Shown piece by piece: positions 43,246 to 51,583 of a stretch of DNA of 64,000 bases (positions are counted from its first letter, which is position 1; each line of letters starts with the position of its first letter). The notes below the pieces were generated by a model. That model did no database searches. It saw nothing but the letters and a program-made list of their open reading frames with translations, and was not told the origin of the DNA. The stretch lies in assembly GCF_017301635.1 (NCBI RefSeq), contig NZ_CP071091.1, positions 4,042,001 through 4,106,000 of the forward strand, written 5' to 3'. Both the position numbers and the translations under genes were made by a program. Source of the DNA: Myxococcus landrumus (GTDB lineage Bacteria > Myxococcota > Myxococcia > Myxococcales > Myxococcaceae).

Positions 43246-44826
43246 ATGACCGCCGCACCCCTGCTGCTCGTCTGGCTCGCGCTCGCCAGCACGCCGCCGT
43301 CGCCGGCCCCTGCCGCCAGTCCCCGAGGTATCTACTCGCTCGACGACGACGCCTTCGTCGCCCAGGCGCAACGCGACCTGGCGGAGCTCGAGCGCAACAC
43401 CCAGGGCCTGCGCCGCCTCCAGGAAGAGCTCAAGCAGGCCAAGGACCTCTACGCCCAGAAGCAGAGCGTCCCGTACACGCCGGACCAGAAGCAGCGGCTG
43501 CTCACCACATGGGCCGCCTTCTTCGACTACTTCCTCTCCACCGAAGTCATCCGCCAGCGCTACTGGGACTTCGTGAAGGTGCCCGCCCTCCTCCAGCCGA
43601 AGAAGCACGCGTGGGGCTTCCTGCTCACCCACGGCGCGCTCACGACGGAGCTGGCCCACGGCCTCACCTACGCGCAGCTCACCAACGGCCGCAAGCAATT
43701 GGAAGTGCTCCTGGATGAGCCCTCCCCCGAGTACGGCCTGCCGCCGCGCGCCTTCGCCCGCTTCAAGGACAAGGTCATCCACGTGGCCACCACCACGCAG
43801 CTCTACACGGGAGACACCTACAAGGAGCAGCTGAGGCCGCTGCTGGTGAAGGCTGGAGCGGTGGACGCGCCGCGGGTGCCCTGGGTGCTGCAGGAGATGA
43901 AGCTCAACAGCGAAGTGGCGCGAGGACTGCTCATCAAGCGCGGCGCCACGCTCTTCGCCAAGGCCGCGGCGGACGTCACCCAGGACACCGCGCAGCGGGC
44001 CTTCTTCCCCGTGCAGCGCTCGGTGGCGGAGTGGATGGGCGACACGCGTGTGCACCGCTCCGGCAAGCCCCTCATCCGCCGCGAGCAGGTGGACGCGCTC
44101 ATCCAGCGCATGGAGCCTGGCGACGTCATGGTGGCCCGGCAGAACTGGTACCTCTCCAACATCGGCCTGCCGGGCTTCTGGCCCCACGCGGAGCTCTACG
44201 TGGGCACCGCGCCGGAGCTGGCCCGCTACTTCGATGGGGACCCGGGCGTGAAGGCGTGGCTCGCCACCCTCCCCGGCACTCCGGCCACCTTCGCCGGGCA
44301 CCTGGAGCGCGCCTTCCCGGAGAAGTGGTCCGCGTACCTCCAGAAGGACGCGCATGGAGACGCGCTGCGCATCATCGAGTCCATCAGCGAGGGCGTCAGC
44401 TTCACCGGCCCCGAGCACGGCATGCGCGTGGACTACCTGGGCGTCATGCGTCCGCGGCTGTCTCGCGTGGACAAGGCGCGCGCCATCCTCCGCGCCTTCG
44501 GCTACCAGGGCCGCCCCTACGACTTCGACTTCGACTTCTTCTCCGACCAGACGCTGGTGTGCACCGAGCTGGTGTGGAAGTCCTACGCCCCTTCGCAAGA
44601 GATGCGCGGACTCAACGTGCCGCTGGTCAACGTCGTGGGCCGGCGCACCCTGCCCGCCAACGAGCTCGTCCGAGTCTTCGACGCGGAGCACGGACGCGAG
44701 GACCGGCAGTTCGACTTCGTCGCCTTCCTGGACGGGCGGGAGGGCGAGGGGCTCGCGAAAGAGGCGGACGAGGCGGCTTTCCGCTACAGCTACCGCCGGG
44801 CCAAGTGGGACATCGCCCAGGAGTAG
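43246..44826 (+). CDS. YiiX-type permuted NlpC/P60 (papain-fold) protein
   Basis: A 526-residue exported protein: signal peptide in residues 1-22, then a long helical region, then a C-terminal papain-fold domain of the YiiX/orthopoxvirus G6R type. The catalytic order is His before Cys (circular permutation): GFWPHAELYVG supplies the His and QTLVCTELVWKSY the Cys. Family members are thought to hydrolyse or transfer acyl or peptide groups on lipids or wall. The N-terminal helical half (about 280 residues) has no match, so the full architecture is unusual. A small downstream gene follows after 6 nt. Confidence 0.8.
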   Translation: MTAAPLLLVWLALASTPPSPAPAASPRGIYSLDDDAFVAQAQRDLAELERNTQGLRRLQEELKQAKDLYAQKQSVPYTPDQKQRLLTTWAAFFDYFLSTEVIRQRYWDFVKVPALLQPKKHAWGFLLTHGALTTELAHGLTYAQLTNGRKQLEVLLDEPSPEYGLPPRAFARFKDKVIHVATTTQLYTGDTYKEQLRPLLVKAGAVDAPRVPWVLQEMKLNSEVARGLLIKRGATLFAKAAADVTQDTAQRAFFPVQRSVAEWMGDTRVHRSGKPLIRREQVDALIQRMEPGDVMVARQNWYLSNIGLPGFWPHAELYVGTAPELARYFDGDPGVKAWLATLPGTPATFAGHLERAFPEKWSAYLQKDAHGDALRIIESISEGVSFTGPEHGMRVDYLGVMRPRLSRVDKARAILRAFGYQGRPYDFDFDFFSDQTLVCTELVWKSYAPSQEMRGLNVPLVNVVGRRTLPANELVRVFDAEHGREDRQFDFVAFLDGREGEGLAKEADEAAFRYSYRRAKWDIAQE

Positions 44827-44832
44827 GCACAC

Positions 44833-45108
44833 ATGACGGAAGACGTCGCCCACGAGATGCTAGAGCTGTCCTCCCAGCTCTTCGAGCGCATGATTCTGCA
44901 GCAGCAGGCCAAGGTGTTGCGCCTGGCCCGGGAGGCCGTCCCCAACCTCACCCCCGAGGAGCTCCGCAACCCCCACGACTTCCCCGAACTCAAGGAACAC
45001 CCGACTTTCGAGTACGAGGACGGCATCCTGGCGGGGTTGATTTCGGCCCAGGTGGCCCTGCGCACGGAAATCAAGGGGAGGCTTCCGTATGCACCGCCCA
45101 CCTTCTGA
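44833..45108 (+). CDS. small hypothetical protein
   Basis: A 91-residue acidic helical protein (MTEDVAHEMLELSSQLFERM, then NLTPEELRNPHDFPELKEHP). No signal or membrane segment. Starts 6 nt after the YiiX-type gene stop in the same direction, so it is co-transcribed and may be its cytosolic companion. No family is recognised. Confidence 0.65.
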   Translation: MTEDVAHEMLELSSQLFERMILQQQAKVLRLAREAVPNLTPEELRNPHDFPELKEHPTFEYEDGILAGLISAQVALRTEIKGRLPYAPPTF

Positions 45109-45162
45109 CGCTTGGCTGGCTGCCTTTGCCGCCAGGCCCGGCGTGCGTTAGTGGTTGGCGCC

Positions 45163-46017
45163 GTGAGCATCCCCACAGGATTCAGCCCGCCGCTGGCCCG
45201 GGAACGGTTGGTGTCGGCGCTGGCCGCGGAGCCACCCCGTCTGGACCTGGCCGCCCTGGCCATCGCCACGCTCGACAGGCCGGAGCTGGATGCTCCCGCG
45301 TGCCTCCATGTGCTGGACGTCCTGGCGTGCCGGGTCCAGGTGGAGACGGAGCGGCTCAAGGAGCGGGGCGAAGCCCTGGCGCCCCTGCGAGCGCTGCGCC
45401 ACGTGCTCTCGGACATCGAGGGCTTCCGCGGCAACGAGGACGACTACCACGCGCCCGACAACAGCTTCCTGGACCAGGTGCTGGAGCGGAAGCTGGGCCT
45501 GCCGATAACGCTGTCCGTCGTGTACCTGGAGGTGGCGCGCCGTGCGGGCATCCCGCTCTACGGAGTGCCGTTTCCTGGACACTTCCTGGTCGCCCATGAC
45601 GCGGGGGACCACAAGCTGGTGATGGACCCGTTCCATGACGGCGACATCCTCACCGAGCACGGCTGCGAGGAGCTGCTCAAGCGCGTGGCCCCCCAGCTCA
45701 AGTTCGACCGGGCCATGCTGGCTCCCGCGCCGGTGGAGCTGATTGCCTACCGCATGCTGTCCAACCTCCGGCGGGTGTACCTGGGCCGGGAGGACCGCGA
45801 GCGCGGGCTGGCGGTGGTGGACCTGCTGTTGCTCCTGGCGCCGGACCATCCCGGAGAGCTGCGCACCCGCGCGGCGCTGCTGGCGAACCTGGGCGCCTAC
45901 CGCGCGGCGCTGCGCGACGTGGAGCGGTGCCTGGAGCTCTCCCCGGAGGCCCCCGACCGCGAGCGGTTGGAGCTGACGGCCCGAGAGCTCCGCGAGCGCG
46001 CCTCGCTGCTCAACTGA
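45163..46017 (+). CDS. SirB1/transglutaminase-like and TPR protein
   Basis: A 284-residue protein of the SirB1 family (PF13369 transglutaminase-like domain plus C-terminal TPR). Conserved features are FRGNEDDYHAPDNSFLDQVL, GLPITLSVVYLEVARRAGIP, YGVPFPGHFLVAH and DPFHDGDIL, with TPRs after residue 200. The catalytic role is unclear because the transglutaminase Cys is not in the usual position. GTG 45163 is chosen as start although the frame remains open to 45112 (TTG); the ribosome binding site is poor. The role is unknown in most bacteria. Confidence 0.82.
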   Translation: MSIPTGFSPPLARERLVSALAAEPPRLDLAALAIATLDRPELDAPACLHVLDVLACRVQVETERLKERGEALAPLRALRHVLSDIEGFRGNEDDYHAPDNSFLDQVLERKLGLPITLSVVYLEVARRAGIPLYGVPFPGHFLVAHDAGDHKLVMDPFHDGDILTEHGCEELLKRVAPQLKFDRAMLAPAPVELIAYRMLSNLRRVYLGREDRERGLAVVDLLLLLAPDHPGELRTRAALLANLGAYRAALRDVERCLELSPEAPDRERLELTARELRERASLLN

Positions 46018-46064
46018 AGACCCAGGCCCCGCGCGCGACAGCGGGGCTCGAAAGAGACACAGCC

Positions 46065-46631
46065 ATGTCCCAGACGGTGAAGCCCTGGCCACGACTGCGC
46101 CAGGGGTTGCAGCATGACTACCGCGTGCTGAAGGTGCGCTCGGACGTGTGGGCGGACCCGAGGACGAACCTGGAGCACTCGCGCGTGCGGGTGGACTGCG
46201 CGGACTGGGTCAACGTCATCGCCGTGACTCCGCGGGACGAGCTCGTGTTCGTTCGGCAGTTCCGCTTCGGCATCGGCGCCAACACGCTGGAGGTGGTGGG
46301 CGGCATGGTGGACCCGGGCGAGGACCCGGCCGCCGCCGCGGCGCGCGAGCTGGAAGAAGAGACGGGTTACAAGCACGGGCGCCTGGTGCCGCTGGGCGCG
46401 GTGCATCCCAACCCCGCGGTGCAGGACAACCGCTGCCACAGCTTCCTCGCGCTGGACTGCGTGAAGGTCCACGACGGCCGGCTGGACGAAGGCGAGGACA
46501 TCGCCGTGGAGCTTCATCCTCGCGCGGACCTGCCCCGGCTCATCCTGGAGGGACACATCAGCCATGCGCTCGTGGTGGTGGCCTTCTTCCTGGAGCGGCT
46601 GCACGCGGAGGCCGGCGCGGCGAAGAAGTAG
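46065..46631 (+). CDS. Nudix hydrolase
   Basis: A 188-residue Nudix enzyme with the box GGMVDPGEDPAAAAARELEE followed by ETGY, matching GX5EX7REUXEEXGU; the family hydrolyses nucleoside diphosphates linked to another moiety. Overall similarity is to ADP-ribose/ADP-sugar pyrophosphatases (WVNVIAVTPRDELVFVRQF upstream, PNPAVQDNRCHSFLALDC downstream). It begins 47 nt after the SirB1-type gene, so the two probably share a transcript. Confidence 0.88.
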   Translation: MSQTVKPWPRLRQGLQHDYRVLKVRSDVWADPRTNLEHSRVRVDCADWVNVIAVTPRDELVFVRQFRFGIGANTLEVVGGMVDPGEDPAAAAARELEEETGYKHGRLVPLGAVHPNPAVQDNRCHSFLALDCVKVHDGRLDEGEDIAVELHPRADLPRLILEGHISHALVVVAFFLERLHAEAGAAKK

Positions 46632-46641
46632 CGGGCGTCCG

Positions 46642-46908
46642 TCACCTCCGCTCGCAACCGCAGCCGCACGCATCGAGGAAGGGCGTCTCTCCGGGCGCGC
46701 AGACGAAGAAGATGTGCGGGCACTCCTTCGGGTTCTTGGAGATGGCGCGGCGCCCTTCGGATGGGGTGATGCAGCGCGGACGGGGCTTCTCGGCCACCTG
46801 CGTCCGTCCCCCTGACACGTCATCCTCGACCGAGGCGACGCTACAGCCCATCCCCAGCATGGCGACCAGGAGCGCCAAGGTGGAGTGGGTCGACCTGTCG
46901 TTGAACAC
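46642..46908 (-). CDS. small Cys-rich lipoprotein
   Basis: An 88-residue protein whose hydrophobic N-terminus ends in MLGMGC, a lipobox. The mature portion has six to seven cysteines (PRCITP, ECPHIFFVCAPG, DACGCGC). GTG 46908 is chosen because GGGAGG lies 8 nt upstream; the frame is longer but the rest has no signal peptide. It resembles the small secreted Cys-rich lipoproteins at the left of the window in style. It is convergent with the Nudix gene. Confidence 0.6.
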   Translation of the reverse strand: MFNDRSTHSTLALLVAMLGMGCSVASVEDDVSGGRTQVAEKPRPRCITPSEGRRAISKNPKECPHIFFVCAPGETPFLDACGCGCERR

Positions 46909-47106
46909 CCCTGTGACCTCCCCCACGAAGTCCGGCGACCGCCGGGCTCCAGTGGCGAGGCCAATCTGGACGCCTTCGTCGACAAGGGGGAGCCCCGGAG
47001 GGCACGGGTTCAGGAAGGGCCGTGTTGAGGGCCACACTCGCCCCGTCCAGCAGCCGACAGTCAGAAGCCCGCAGGGGCTCGCGTCGCACGAAGCCCGTCG
47101 AGTCCT

Positions 47107-47592
47107 CTAGCGTTTCGCGCGCCTCCGGGTTGGCTTGACGGGGGCCTCTCGTGCCTCCGCGCCGCGCTCCCACGTCCCGGAGCGACCACCGGACTTGTGC
47201 TCGAGCTGGACGGCCTCCATCACCATGCCCCGGTCCACGCTCTTGCACATGTCGTAGACGGTGAGGGCCGCCGCGCACGCGGACGTGAGGGCCTCCATCT
47301 CCACGCCCGTGCGGTCCACGGTGCGCACCGTCGCGCGGATGGACAGCCCCTGGGCCACGGGCTCGAGCGTCACCTCGACACCTGACAGGGCGATGGGGTG
47401 GCACAGCGGGACGAAGTCCGGCGTGCGCTTGGCGGCCATGATGCCCGCGAGCCTCGCCGCCGCGAGCACGTCCCCCTTCTCCATCTTCCCCGCGAGGATG
47501 CGCTCCCGCGTCGCGGGCAACATGCGCAGCAACGCCGTGGCCACCGCCACCCGCTCCGTCTTCGGCTTCGCGCCGACATCCACCATCTTCAT
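47107..47592 (-). CDS. moaC: cyclic pyranopterin monophosphate synthase
   Basis: A 161-residue MoaC of molybdenum cofactor biosynthesis, turning 3',8-cyclo-GTP into cPMP. Motifs MVDVGAKPKTERVA, GDVLAAARLAGIMAAKRT, PLCHPIALSGVEV, RTGVEMEALTSACAAAL and YDMCKSVDRGM (catalytic Lys/Asp) are intact. The C-terminus has a basic tail. It overlaps the PLP enzyme stop by 4 nt (ATGA) but no other moa genes are nearby. Confidence 0.96.
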   Translation of the reverse strand: MKMVDVGAKPKTERVAVATALLRMLPATRERILAGKMEKGDVLAAARLAGIMAAKRTPDFVPLCHPIALSGVEVTLEPVAQGLSIRATVRTVDRTGVEMEALTSACAAALTVYDMCKSVDRGMVMEAVQLEHKSGGRSGTWERGAEAREAPVKPTRRRAKR

Positions 47593-48773
47593 CGACCCAC
47601 TCCTCGAGCCACCGCCTGGAGGAGGTCTTCCACCACGTCGTCGGGGTCCTCCAGGCCCACCGAGACACGGATGAGGCTCTCGCGGATGCCGGCCGCCTCG
47701 CGCTCCTCGGGCGTCATGCGGCGCGCACTGGCGCTGGCCGCGTGCATCACCAGCGTGCCCACGTCACCCAACGACGGCGCGGGCTTGCACACCTGGAGCG
47801 CCTCCAGGAAGCGCATGGCCTCCGGGCGTCCGGCGCCTCGAATCTCGAAGGACACCATGGGCCCGCCATCGTGGAGCACCTCGCGCGCCACGGCATGGTC
47901 CGGATGGGACGGCAGCCCCGGGTAGATGACGCGCTCCAGGAGCCAAGATGTGGAGAGGCGCTGGGCGACATGGGCCGCGTGTTCCACATGGGCCTTCATG
48001 CGCACCGGCAGGGTGCGCAGGCCGCGCAACGTGAGCCACGCCTCGAAGGCGCCGAGCACATCGCCCGTCAGGATTCGCGCCGAGCGCAGCACGTCGATTC
48101 GCGCGCGCGAGCCACTCACCGTTCCGCCCAGCGCATCGCTGTGCCCGTTGAGCCACTTGCTGGTGGACTGCACCGCGTAGTCCGCGCCCAGCGCCAGCAC
48201 GCGCTGTCCCATCGGCGAAGGGAACGTCGCATCCACCGCGAAGGCCGCGCCCACGTCCCGGCACGCCTTCGCGAGCAGGCGCAGGTCCGCCACGCGAAGC
48301 AACGGGTTGGTGATGCTCTCCGCCAGCACCATGCGCGGCTTCAGCTCGCGGATGCGCGCGTCCGTCCCCGCGTCCGCCAGCTTCAGCGCGTGCAGCTCCA
48401 CGCCCAGCGCAGCACACAGGTTCTTGTAGAGCGCGCGTGTGACGCCATAGCCATCCGAGGGCATCACCAGCCTGTCGCCAGGCTTGAAGCCCTGCGCCTC
48501 GAAGAGCGAGCGCAGCGCGGCCATGCCACTGGCATACGCCACACAGGCCTCGGCGCCCTCGAGCGCCGCCACGGCTTCTTCGAGCAACGTGGTGTTGGGG
48601 GCGCTGATGCGGGCATAGGCGTAGTCCTTGCCGTCCAGCGCTCCGTCCAGGTCATCACTGCTGTCGAACCAGCTCACCGCCGACACGGACACGGGCGGAG
48701 AAATGGGGACAGCCTTCGTGCCCGTCAGCCGCGTCCCGGCATGCACCGCCAGGGTCTTCTGCTTCGTGCTCAT
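47589..48773 (-). CDS. Cys/Met-metabolism PLP-dependent enzyme
   Basis: A 394-residue fold-I PLP enzyme of the cystathionine gamma-synthase/lyase family. Family motifs are the N-terminal YARISAPNTTLLEEAVAALE, the SGMAAL phosphate-loop region, the ITNPLLRVADL segment and the PLP-lysine site VQSTSKWLNGHSDALGG. The substrate (cystathionine, O-acylhomoserine or methionine) cannot be decided from sequence. ATG 48773 is the family start. It precedes moaC with an ATGA overlap, so both are translated from the same message. Confidence 0.9.
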   Translation of the reverse strand: MSTKQKTLAVHAGTRLTGTKAVPISPPVSVSAVSWFDSSDDLDGALDGKDYAYARISAPNTTLLEEAVAALEGAEACVAYASGMAALRSLFEAQGFKPGDRLVMPSDGYGVTRALYKNLCAALGVELHALKLADAGTDARIRELKPRMVLAESITNPLLRVADLRLLAKACRDVGAAFAVDATFPSPMGQRVLALGADYAVQSTSKWLNGHSDALGGTVSGSRARIDVLRSARILTGDVLGAFEAWLTLRGLRTLPVRMKAHVEHAAHVAQRLSTSWLLERVIYPGLPSHPDHAVAREVLHDGGPMVSFEIRGAGRPEAMRFLEALQVCKPAPSLGDVGTLVMHAASASARRMTPEEREAAGIRESLIRVSVGLEDPDDVVEDLLQAVARGVGR

Positions 48774-48848
48774 GGAGGTCCTGGGAAGGCCGGTCCACCC
48801 AAGGAAGGAGGACCGGCCCGAAGCATGCGTCACGCGACGACGAGAGGG

Positions 48849-49814
48849 CTACTCGCCCTCTTCAATCAGCCACCGCTCCGCGTCGATGGCCGCCATGCAG
48901 CCCGTGCCCGCGGCGGTGATGGCCTGACGGTAGTAGCTGTCCTGCACATCGCCACAAGCGAAGACGCCCGGGATGTTGGTGCGCGTGGAGCCCGGCACCG
49001 TCTTGAGGTAGCCGCTCTGGTGCGTCTCCAGGATGCCCTGGAACAGCTCCGTGTTGGGCGTGTGGCCAATGGCCACGAACAGGCCCGTGGCCGCGAGCAG
49101 CTGGCTGTCGCCCGTCTTGAGGTTGCGCACCACCGCGCCCGTCATCCCCTTCGTGTCGCCCATGACCTCCTCGACCGCGGAGTTCCACAGGAACGAGATT
49201 TTGGGGTTCTTGAGCGCTCGCTCCTGCATCACCTTCGACGCGCGCAGCGTGTCGCGGCGGTGGACGAGGGTGACGTGCTTGACGATTTTCGCCAGGTACG
49301 TGGCCTCTTCCATGGCCGTGTCACCACCGCCCACGACGATGACCTCCTGGTTCTTGAAGAACGCGCCGTCGCAGGTGGCACACGCGGACACGCCCCGGTT
49401 CTTGAACGAGTCCTCACCCTTGACGCCCAGCCACTTGGCGGTGGCGCCCGTGGAGATGATGACCGTCTCGGAGCGGACCTTCAGGCCGCTCTCGCTCTCG
49501 ATGAGGAAGGGGCGCTGGCTGAAGTCCACCTTCACCACGTTTTCCATGTGGATGACCGTGCCGAAGCGCTCCGCCTGCTTCTGGAAGCGCTCCATCAGCT
49601 CCGGGCCGGTGATGGCCTCCGGAAAGCCGGGGTAGTTCTCCACGTCCGTCGTCACCATCAGTTGCCCGCCAGGCACGCGCTGGGGGTGCTCCAGCGTGGG
49701 ACCGCCGGCGAAAACAACCGGCTCCAGGTTGGCGCGCGCGGCATAGATGGCCGCGGTGTAGCCCGCCGGCCCCGAGCCAATGATGGTCACCTTGTTGATC
49801 TTCTCCTCCGCCAC
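48849..49814 (-). CDS. trxB: thioredoxin-disulfide reductase
   Basis: A 321-residue FAD/NADPH thioredoxin reductase, which reduces thioredoxin. Motifs are the FAD-binding IIGSGPAGYTAAIYAAR, the redox-active CATC in VSACATCDGAFFK, the NADPH-binding VVGGGDTAMEEATYLA and the C-terminal FACGDVQDSYYRQAITAAG. GTG 49814 is selected because GGAGGAG lies 6 nt upstream and the family N-terminus begins there. It is divergent from the cyclic-nucleotide-binding gene, 75 bp apart. Confidence 0.97.
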   Translation of the reverse strand: MAEEKINKVTIIGSGPAGYTAAIYAARANLEPVVFAGGPTLEHPQRVPGGQLMVTTDVENYPGFPEAITGPELMERFQKQAERFGTVIHMENVVKVDFSQRPFLIESESGLKVRSETVIISTGATAKWLGVKGEDSFKNRGVSACATCDGAFFKNQEVIVVGGGDTAMEEATYLAKIVKHVTLVHRRDTLRASKVMQERALKNPKISFLWNSAVEEVMGDTKGMTGAVVRNLKTGDSQLLAATGLFVAIGHTPNTELFQGILETHQSGYLKTVPGSTRTNIPGVFACGDVQDSYYRQAITAAGTGCMAAIDAERWLIEEGE

Positions 49815-49889
49815 GGGTGACTCCTCCCTCTTTCCGTTGAGGCCGCAAGGTACCAGAGGCCCTCGGGCACGTGATACGAAGCTGGCCTC

Positions 49890-50348
49890 ATGGATGCCGA
49901 GCTCCTCAGAAAGGTTGCGCTGTTCGAGGGTTTGACCCAGGGCCAGCTCGCCAAGGTGGCTCAGCTCGGCCACACCAGGGACTACCCTGCGGGCGCCTTC
50001 CTCTTCCGCGAGGGAGAGGGCGGCCAGGAGATGTTCGTCATCGCCCAGGGCAAGGTCCGCATCTCCAAGTCCGTCCCCGGGATTGGCGAGGAGGCGCTCG
50101 CCATCCTGGAGCCCGGCCAGTACTTCGGAGAAATGGCGGTCATCGAGGATTCGCCGCGCTCCGCGGACGCCATTGCCCACGTCTCCTGCTCGGTGTGGGC
50201 CATTGAACGCTCCAAGCTGGACCAGCTCATGTTCACCGACAAGGACCTGGCGTACGTGCTGCTGTGGACGTTCGTCCGGACGCTGAGCGAGCGACTTCGG
50301 GAGACGAACGACAAAATCAAGGCGTTCTTCGCCATCTCCCGCTTCTGA
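49890..50348 (+). CDS. cyclic nucleotide-binding domain protein without HTH
   Basis: A 152-residue protein consisting of a single cNMP-binding beta-roll (LFREGEGGQEMFVIAQGKVRI, ILEPGQYFGEMAVIEDSPRS with the FGEMA phosphate cassette) followed by a long helix. No DNA-binding helix-turn-helix is present, so it is a sensor domain that may act by protein contacts, as in several myxobacterial signalling proteins. The divergent partner is trxB. Confidence 0.85.
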   Translation: MDAELLRKVALFEGLTQGQLAKVAQLGHTRDYPAGAFLFREGEGGQEMFVIAQGKVRISKSVPGIGEEALAILEPGQYFGEMAVIEDSPRSADAIAHVSCSVWAIERSKLDQLMFTDKDLAYVLLWTFVRTLSERLRETNDKIKAFFAISRF

Positions 50349-50519
50349 GCCAGGCGCCCCCGGACTTCGCTCTCGCCACGTGAGACGAGGGGTGGTGTCG
50401 CGGTGCCCGTCCAGCGGATGGGCTGCTCGCGAGTGACGGTGGATGGGCGCCTTGCGCGCGCCAGGGAGAGACAGCGGGCACACGCATTGCTCACTCGTCG
50501 CGCCGGGAAGGTGGGCGGG

Positions 50520-51287
50520 ATGGAGTGGAGCATGGGCGAGGCGTGGGTGGATGAGGCGTCGGCGGAGGCGCGGGCTGTCGGAAGCGTGGAGCAGGCCCGG
50601 GAGCGGATCTTCCGGTTGGGGGCCCAGGCCCTCACGGAGCCGGAGCTGCTGTGTGTCGCGTGGGGCGCATCAGCGCGGACACGAGGCGTGAGGGAGGAAG
50701 CCGAGGCGCTCCTGCGCCACTGCGGGGGACTCAAGGCCCTCTTGCAGGCGGAGCCGGTGGAGCTCAGCGGGCTGCCGGGAATGGGGCCTCGGCGGGCGGC
50801 GCAGGTGCTGGCGGCGCTGGAGCTGGGCCGGCGCGCGCAGCGGACGTTGGAGCGCAGGCCCCGGCTGCGCACGGCGCGGGAGATTCATGCGTACCTGACG
50901 CCCGTGCTGGGCGCGCTGCGGCGCGAGGTCTTCCACGTGCTGTGCTTCAACGCGCGCAACGTGCTGGTGCACGACATCCGGGTCGCCGAGGGCACCATGA
51001 ACATGTGCCCGGTGGACCCTCGGGAGGTGTTCGCCGCGGCGCTGGTGTCTCGGGCCACGGCCATCGTCCTGGCGCACAACCACCCTTCGGGGGACCCGGA
51101 GCCCAGCGTCCACGACGTGGGCCTGACGCGGCACCTCGTGGCGGGCGCGCGGCTCATCAACGTGAAGGTGCTGGACCATCTGGTGGTGGGCGATGGGGCG
51201 TTCGTGTCGATGCTGGAGCGAGGGCTGCTCCCGGAACCGGAACGGGGGACGGCGTGGGAATGGAACGCGGCGCAAGGAGGTGGCTGA
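50520..51287 (+). CDS. radC: RadC-family JAB1/MPN protein
   Basis: A 255-residue RadC. The N-terminal half has a helix-hairpin-helix (ELSGLPGMGPRRAAQVLAAL). The C-terminal half is a JAB1/MPN-type metalloprotease-like domain with the metal motif LAHNHPSGDPEPSVHDVGLT. RadC was named after a repair mutant but its in vivo function is uncertain. ATG 50520 is chosen with GGGCGGG upstream; the GTG at 50403 gives 39 more residues without conservation. A small DUF3006-like gene follows 2 nt later. Confidence 0.93.
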   Translation: MEWSMGEAWVDEASAEARAVGSVEQARERIFRLGAQALTEPELLCVAWGASARTRGVREEAEALLRHCGGLKALLQAEPVELSGLPGMGPRRAAQVLAALELGRRAQRTLERRPRLRTAREIHAYLTPVLGALRREVFHVLCFNARNVLVHDIRVAEGTMNMCPVDPREVFAAALVSRATAIVLAHNHPSGDPEPSVHDVGLTRHLVAGARLINVKVLDHLVVGDGAFVSMLERGLLPEPERGTAWEWNAAQGGG

Positions 51288-51289
51288 GG

Positions 51290-51532
51290 ATGGGCTGTCT
51301 GGTCGGGATGGTGCAGGTGGAGCTGCTCGAGGACACGCGGGCGCAGGTGGTGAGGCTGGAGACCGGGCAGGCCTGCACGGTGGAGCGCGAGGCGTTGCCC
51401 TCGGATGTGCGCGAGGGAGACGTGGTGGTGGATGGGCGGAGGGAGCCGGAGGCCACGGCGTTGCGAGTGCTGGAAGTGGCGATGAAGCGGGCCCGCCTGG
51501 CTGTCCCGGTACCGCCGGGGCTCGAGCTGTGA
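51290..51532 (+). CDS. small DUF3006-like protein
   Basis: An 80-residue protein with a central segment (VVRLETGQACTVEREALPSD then VREGDVVVDG) that resembles DUF3006, a small beta-rich module whose members often read VPxxxLPxxxxEGDVL. No signal peptide. It starts 2 nt after radC with AAGGAGG inside radC, so it is translationally linked to it. Function unknown. Confidence 0.68.
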   Translation: MGCLVGMVQVELLEDTRAQVVRLETGQACTVEREALPSDVREGDVVVDGRREPEATALRVLEVAMKRARLAVPVPPGLEL

Positions 51533-51583
51533 GGGAGACCAGGGGGCCGTGTTTCCGTTGACGGCCGGTCCAGGATGGTGAAC

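Noticed and set aside
42736..44853. 705-codon minus-strand frame across the YiiX-type gene
   Set aside because: Only its last 105 codons (DUF2795) look protein-like; the remainder is antisense to a gene with a catalytic His and Cys.
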